Part shown: one piece after another, positions 7,971 to 12,172 of the stretch
How positions within the stretch are numbered: position 1 is the first letter of the stretch
Layout of the letters: every line of letters starts with the position of its first letter
DNA from: Dissophora ornata
Lineage: Eukaryota > Mortierellomycota > Mortierellomycetes > Mortierellales > Mortierellaceae
Reading direction: 5' to 3'
Length of the DNA: 12,172 nt
NCBI GenBank assembly: GCA_025201705.1
Contig: MU617484.1
Location: 1 to 12,172 of the forward strand
The notes under the pieces: model-generated
Databases searched by the model: none
Seen by the model: only the letters and a program-made list of their open reading frames with translations
Told to the model about the DNA's origin: nothing
Position numbers and translations under genes: made by a program

Positions 7971-8151
7971 CGAGCAGTGTCGAGCACCAGGGGTTGTACC
8001 AGGGGGTGATTGGAAAGGAAGGCGATTGCTGTGTCTAGCGCACTGATAGCAAAAATTTTGTCAAGAAAGAGGGTGGCAGTGGTGATGTTTCTGTGTGATG
8101 AGGATGGTGATTACAGGGGAAAAGGGGATCGATGGGATCGACACAGCTACA

Positions 8152-8188
8152 GATGGATGGATGGATGAATGCCGCCGATGGATGGATT
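8152..8188. repeat. GATG tetranucleotide microsatellite
   Basis: Four tandem GATG units, one degenerate AATG, a 5-bp interruption, then two more GATG units. Confidence 0.85.
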
Positions 8189-8198
8189 GCACACCACG

Positions 8199-8224
8199 CA
8201 CACACACACGCACACACACACACA
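8199..8224. repeat. CA dinucleotide microsatellite
   Basis: Thirteen CA-type dinucleotides with a single G interruption at 8210, immediately downstream of the GATG repeat in the EF-2/DHFR intergenic region. Confidence 0.9.
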
Positions 8225-8894
8225 GCTGCAAGAAAAATAACAACGACGCCAGTTAGAGGGTTACATACGATCTTCGTGAATGGGAAAGGATGGTTTTTTC
8301 AAAACAACCGAGCCAGGAACTTATCTATTTTTTTGTCGCACTGTTGTCCCGGTGGCTTTGTTGGGATCCCAGGCCACCCCTGTCTCCCCTCCTCCTCCTC
8401 CTCCTTGTCACGGACCGGAAGCAGTCCTCAGAGTCAAAGAGAACCTTGTTTGATCTGCCCAGCCCTGTCCGTCCTTCCTTGCGCGTGTCTGATGCGACTG
8501 CAAGTGCGATTGTTGATAAGAAGAAGGGAAGAAGGCTCTCATCACACGTTTACACGTCCGAGGAGCAACAACGTGCATGCTGTCGAGAAGCACATTGATC
8601 TGACCTGGAAAAAAGAGAACGAGAGGCTGTTTTTATGCCGGCATACAGCTCGCAATGTCCATACTCCACAGAGCCGGCTCCCAACAACCCTCAATTGCTC
8701 TCATCGATCCGTGCGCTGCGATGCTGGACCGCCATCTCCAGCTCCGTCTTGAGAACAATCCCTCTGTACGGTCTATGAGCGGCCAGTGGAATGATCGTGA
8801 CTGTGCCGTGCGTCTTTGACTACACAGTGAGACTCCTTTTCACAACGAAGCCAACCACAGTCCTGATCACACCCCCTTTCATTCCATCACGGAA

Positions 8895-9684
8895 ATGCGC
8901 TCATTCAGCATCGTCGTTGCTGCTGACCAGGCTTCAGGAATCGGTCTCCGTGGAGGCCTTCCCTGGCGTCTACGCAAGGACATGGTCCATTTCTTATCGC
9001 TCACGTCCAAGGTCCCGCTGCACAGAACTCTGGGCGGTTTAGTTGCACAGGCTACAGAGGATAGCGGGGCCATGGAGAATAGGATCCAAAGAGTCAATGC
9101 TTGCATTATGGGGAGAAAGACGTGGGAGTCCATCCCAAAAAAGTTTCGACCGCTCAACGACCGCTTCAACATCATTATTTCGCGTAACCCCCAATATCTC
9201 TGGTAAGACTTGGGGAATGGATATAGTTCGCCACTAGTTGGATATATGTTATCACCTAATCGCAGCCACGTAAATATTCCAATTTGATAGCGGTAAGCCC
9301 GAGGAATGCCATCCTATGGTGGAGCTGGTGTCATCCCTCGAGTCAGCCTTGGATCTTGTGGAATACCTCCAGTCATTAACTCCACCCACCGTGGCCTCAA
9401 GTTTACCGACAATACAAATCGAACGTACTTTTTTAATCGGGGGTGGTCAGTTGTATGCAGAAGCTGTCCAATCCCAGGAGTGTGAACATATTTTCCTGAC
9501 TCGTGTTCACGCTTTGGTCGAATGTGATGCCTTCTTTCCAGAGATCATGGCGTCAGAATACATGTTGCTATCGTCGGACCAAGGAAAATTGTTTCTGGAG
9601 GGATACATGCAGCAGCCGATCGAGGCTAACATGATTGAGGAGGGCAACTTCAAGTACGAATACACTGTGTACCGTCGTGTCTAG
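8895..9684 (+). CDS. DFR1: Dihydrofolate reductase, two exons, 233 aa
   Basis: Reduces dihydrofolate to tetrahydrofolate with NADPH, feeding thymidylate and purine synthesis in the cytosol. Exons are 8895-9202 and 9291-9684; donor GTAAGA, acceptor GATAG; the junction completes a Cys codon (YLC-GKPEE) and keeps the frame. The start is the ATG of MRSFSIVVAAD, where DHFRs normally begin. Landmarks: IGLRGGLPWRLRKDM (about 16-30), with Trp24 and the catalytic acid at Asp29, where animal and budding-yeast enzymes have Glu; VNACIMGRKTWESIP (67-81) with the NADPH-contacting GRKT; FNIIISRN (91-98); FLIGGGQLY (150-158), the glycine-rich cofactor turn; and a C-terminal beta strand YEYTVYRRV. The size suits a fungal DHFR with the usual extended loops. 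The gene is divergent from EF-2 and convergent with the acetate transporter. Confidence 0.96.
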
Positions 9685-9703
9685 ACCTCTACGATGACGG
9701 TGT

Positions 9704-9737
9704 GAAAGAGAAAGAAAAGAAAAAGAAAAAGAAAAAA
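9704..9737. repeat. Purine tract (GAAAA-type) in the DHFR 3' UTR
   Basis: Thirty-four consecutive purines, mostly G followed by three to six A, beginning 20 bases after the DHFR stop and followed at once by a run of six C. Confidence 0.85.
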
Positions 9738-9933
9738 CCCCCCTCGCCCAAAGAATCATATCGAGCGATCTTGTAGATTTAGTTTGTAAATAGTCTACAT
9801 ATCAAGATACCTTTCTCTCCAAGACGCGCAGGGTCACCTTTTTATCATTTTTCTTTTGTTTCTATTGTTTCTGTTGACAAATTCGTGTTTTGGAAGTTTA
9901 TGTGCGCCAAATATGCGAAACAATGCATGATTG

Positions 9934-9939
9934 TTTATT
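9934..9939 (-). terminator. Poly(A) signal AATAAA of the acetate transporter gene
   Basis: A canonical AATAAA on the minus strand, about 108 bases past the transporter stop codon, in an AT-rich setting. Confidence 0.5.
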
Positions 9940-10046
9940 ACATTATTTTAACGTGTGGGATATATGTTACAACAGTCGACCGATATAGTCTGCGTGTCTA
10001 GCGGGGCCAACGGTGATGGACGATAGCAAAGCTAGCTGGGCAAGGT

Positions 10047-10828
10047 TTAAGCGATGTATCCCTCCTCCTTGACCCTCCTTCCAATAGGGCCTACAGGAAG
10101 AAGGATATGGCTGTTCGAGGGCAACCAAAGGGCAGCGGCACCATTCCAGAACGCCAGTAGTGCACTCAAGATCCCAAACACTGCGCCGATACGATTAGCG
10201 TAAGAGGCGGCGGAGTGATGCGCAAACTCGTTTCCTGCCTTGAAGCACAGACTGAGATCCAGACACAAAAACATGCTGACGGTTGCGATCGTTGATTTGG
10301 TCGTGCCCACGGTCAAGATGACGGCCAACAATGCCCAGATAAGCAAGTAAATGCCGGTCGCGTTCTGGAAGGTGTCTGGGGGTGTGTCCTGATACGACTC
10401 TAGAATACCAGAGCCAGGGAGGAACATAAATCCGTAGGCGGCCCAAAATGCACCAAAAGAGGAAAACGCAGTGGCCTCAAAGGTGTTGCCAACCTTCATA
10501 GACCACATTCCGGCCAGGATCTGAACGATACCACCATACCATAGAGCGAACCCGACAAGGAGAGACCCTCCGCCGCCAGGAGGGACACCGGCACCGACGT
10601 CATAGAGATTGGAGATGACTATTTACAATGGAGGCAATCAAGGACGTGTTAATAACGAAGTGTCTTCGACACAGCGCTAGATGTAGGAAGGAGGGGGTTC
10701 ACGAGGGTGGTTGAAAGCAGTTGGTGCTTACTGGTTGTAATGGCGAAAGAAAAAAGCCCTAGGGGACCGGGGTTGCCGTTAGCTGGCTGGATAATACGCA
10801 CAGCTTGCATGCCTAGATTGTCTGCCAT
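10047..10828 (-). CDS. Acetate transporter, GPR1/FUN34/YaaH (AceTr) family, two exons, 222 aa
   Basis: Plasma-membrane uptake of acetate or related short carboxylates is the known role of fungal Ato1/Ady2 and bacterial SatP members; ammonium export has also been proposed for the yeast proteins. Exons on the minus strand: 10828-10732 and 10618-10047 (TAA at 10049-10047), donor GTAAGC, acceptor AATAG, frame kept. The start MADNLGMQAV is the first ATG. The family signature appears as NPGPLGL at 19-25, at the start of the first membrane helix. Six hydrophobic segments fit the fold: about 22-42, 51-73, 81-101, 121-140, 142-160 and 172-197. The motif FEATAFSSFGAFWAAYGF (79-96) and the C-terminal LLPVGPIG are typical of the family. 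The N-terminal tail is short compared with yeast Ady2. The gene converges on DHFR. Confidence 0.93.
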
Positions 10829-11005
10829 GTCGAATAGGTGAGTTTATGATGTGAATGTGAGGGGTATGTGGATATGTGCAGCGTGGGTAGTAGGACTGTA
10901 AGGTAGTAAGGTAGTCGTGTGAGGGATGAGAGGATGAGAGGATGAGGTTGGATAAGAGAAAGAAGAAGAGGGAAGTAGTGAACGGACCAACGAGTATTTA
11001 TTCTG
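10829..11005 (-). promoter_or_regulatory. Promoter and leader of the acetate transporter gene
   Basis: On the minus strand an AATAAATA element (11002-10995) lies about 165 bp before the start codon. It is followed by a pyrimidine-rich tract (10978-10955), the likely initiation zone. The leader carries two small tandem repeats: three units based on GGATGAGA (10924-10946, plus-strand reading) and two of AAGGTAGT (10900-10915). Assignment rests on spacing and composition. Confidence 0.45.
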
Positions 11006-11783
11006 TGGATCAGACGTTGTGCAGACTCCACACCGAGAGACATGCGACCCATGCGTTTAGCGCACAAAATAATTAAATCCCCTTGTTAAGCAATCCGTCA
11101 AATCGGGAACAGGTGAGATTTTTTTAGGTTCGAGAAAGAAAAAACAATCGATCGGAAACCGATTCCCATTTTTGACACAGATCTGTCGAGCAGAACAGCC
11201 AGATAACGGCTACAACGGCTGGCGGTAAACGGCGGTGCGGTGTGCTGCTGGGAAGCGCTGTTACGTTGTGGTGAGGCTCGTTCTAGAGCGATCGACAGCA
11301 TGCTCGTCGAATCAACACCTGCATCATGCGCGCTCGCCCTTTCTCGCACCTTCCCGCTGTCCTTCCGTCGCCATGTGCAGGAATAGAGGGGATTGGTTCG
11401 ATTTCATTAAAAGATCGCATGTCTCAGACGGGTTGGCCAAAATTGTCTTTTGGGAAAGCTTTGTTATGCCCTTGCAGCCAAATGTTGCAAAGATTATGAT
11501 CCTTATCAGCAATAAGAATCAATAAGAAGAGGGAAATCCGGCCCGGGTTGTTTACCGCCACACAACAGGGGACATGGTCCGTGACATGCACGCAGGTCAC
11601 TCGCAGCAGACGGAAATGCTCGAGGGGGATGGGCAATTCCAGGCGCTCGACACACCAGAAATAGGATGATGCTATTCTCGAGAGAAGCCTAAACTGTATC
11701 AGCCTACGCCAGGCTGCTCTCTAGACTGCAAGTAGTGCAAAAATCTGGAGGGCTAATCGCACTGCAGCCGTCTGTCTGTCCGT

Positions 11784-11785
<2 letters not shown>

Positions 11786-11823
<38 letters not shown>
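11786..11823. repeat. (AG)19 microsatellite
   Basis: Nineteen uninterrupted AG dinucleotides, directly preceded by a short TCTG/TCCG tetranucleotide run (11771-11785). Confidence 0.95.
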
Positions 11824-11825
<2 letters not shown>

Positions 11826-12164
11826 AGACTACACTAATAATCCAACAGTGTTTGATTTCATTTCTGCGCCCTTCCTGGCACTCTTGTTGTTGTGCACTGT
11901 AGGACAAGCTAGCCTCTCCTCTTTGGGAATGCTTGGATGTGGTCGAGCTGCAAAGCTGCATACCAATTACACTAAAGTCATGAATCTGCCTGTCCCTGAA
12001 CTGCACCCTGAAAATGTTTTCGCTCAGTGCTTAACCTTGACCCCCTCTTTCAGCAATACCTCTCCGGTCCGCAATGAATCCCCTCGAGGCTTTTTTTCTA
12101 AATCATTCATTCATCATCCTGTCTTTCATTCTAGTTCCGCCGACTCTTTTTCAGCGTTGAAAAA

Positions 12165-12172
12165 CCCCCCCC
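12165..12172. repeat. Poly(C)8 at the right contig edge
   Basis: The window ends in eight C. With the A22 at the other end, this suggests a contig whose ends are homopolymer assembly breaks. Confidence 0.8.

Larger units (their letters stand above)
7521..8894. other. Long divergent intergenic region between EF-2 and DHFR
   Basis: About 1.4 kb with no convincing gene. The longest open frames on either strand (up to about 200 codons) run through microsatellites, homopolymers or the EF-2 promoter, start at arbitrary codons and resemble no family I know. The region holds GATG and CA microsatellites (8152-8224), a CTC run (about 8390-8404), and a small stem-loop with adjacent direct repeats near 7946-7986. 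It must also contain the DHFR promoter, but no TATA box near the start codon is evident. Confidence 0.6.
9685..10046. other. Convergent 3' intergenic region between DHFR and the acetate transporter
   Basis: About 360 bp of AT-rich 3' flank with no gene. On the plus strand it starts with the DHFR 3' UTR: a purine tract, then TGTAAATA at 9785-9792, which fits the UGUANAUA consensus bound by PUF proteins. No canonical AATAAA is seen for DHFR. The poly(A) signal of the opposite gene lies at 9934-9939. Confidence 0.6.
11006..12172. other. Right-hand region with no recognisable gene
   Basis: About 1.1 kb upstream of the transporter promoter. Open frames are short (under 100 codons) and resemble no family I know; I see no tRNA or rRNA. 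Small perfect stems occur, for example CAGCCT/AGGCTG at 11700-11716. The last 170 bp are pyrimidine-rich on the plus strand and could be the promoter or leader of a gene starting beyond the contig end, which is speculative. Confidence 0.5.

Noticed and set aside
7427..7987. 186-codon minus-strand open frame upstream of EF-2
   Set aside because: It covers the EF-2 TATA box and pyrimidine tract, and its C-terminus is merely translated promoter sequence (runs of Phe, Leu and Ser).
8132..8752. 206-codon open frame in the EF-2/DHFR intergenic region
   Set aside because: It is built from the GATG and CA microsatellites and a CTC run, with no family resemblance, and other frames over the same bases are also open.
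11394..11404. tRNA B-box-like GGTTCGATTTC
   Set aside because: The flanking bases cannot form a T-arm stem, and no A box or acceptor stem is found at the right distance.
11235..11525. 96-codon plus-strand open frame in the right-hand region
   Set aside because: No similarity to a known family, no codon bias like the neighbours, and overlapping frames of similar length on the other strand.

Overview
This window looks like a short assembly contig from a filamentous, early-diverging fungus. The genes are compact, mostly multi-exon and on both strands, with introns of about 90-150 nt (GTAAG-type donors, TAG/CAG acceptors). Every recognisable protein is an ordinary fungal nuclear-encoded one. A Mucoromycota-type fungus (for example Mortierellomycotina) is my guess from overall style, not a demonstrated placement. 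Both ends stop in homopolymers (22 A on the left, 8 C on the right), and the left end cuts through an intron.

Layout, left to right. (1) 38-1321, minus: 5' part of a six-plus-exon isopenicillin N synthase-like 2-oxoglutarate/Fe(II) oxygenase; one intron appears to be of the rare GC-AG class. (2) 1688-2932, minus: single-exon NFKBIL1-like protein with an N-terminal RS domain and a C-terminal J-like segment. (3) 3134-4055, plus: three-exon ribosome-biogenesis factor SLX9, divergent from (2) across a 201-bp shared promoter. (4) 4353-7372, minus: three-exon translation elongation factor 2 (841 aa), convergent with SLX9. Its first exon is only 12 codons, followed by a 358-nt intron holding a strong 48-nt hairpin. 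(5) 7373-8894: long divergent intergenic region with the EF-2 promoter, microsatellites and no convincing gene. (6) 8895-9684, plus: two-exon dihydrofolate reductase (233 aa). (7) 10047-10828, minus: two-exon acetate transporter of the GPR1/FUN34/YaaH family (222 aa), convergent with DHFR. (8) 10829-12172: its promoter and leader, then about 1.1 kb with no recognisable gene and an (AG)19 microsatellite.

The genes form no operon or cluster. SLX9 and EF-2 both serve ribosome production or translation, and the RS-domain protein probably works in splicing; DHFR (folate), the acetate transporter and the oxygenase are unrelated metabolic genes. I found no evidence of a mobile element, CRISPR, virus or new multi-gene system. 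The observations most worth a second look are the EF-2 intronic hairpin, the GC-AG intron, and the RS-domain architecture of the NFKBIL1-like protein. Exon boundaries were derived by hand from splice motifs, frame continuity and family conservation.
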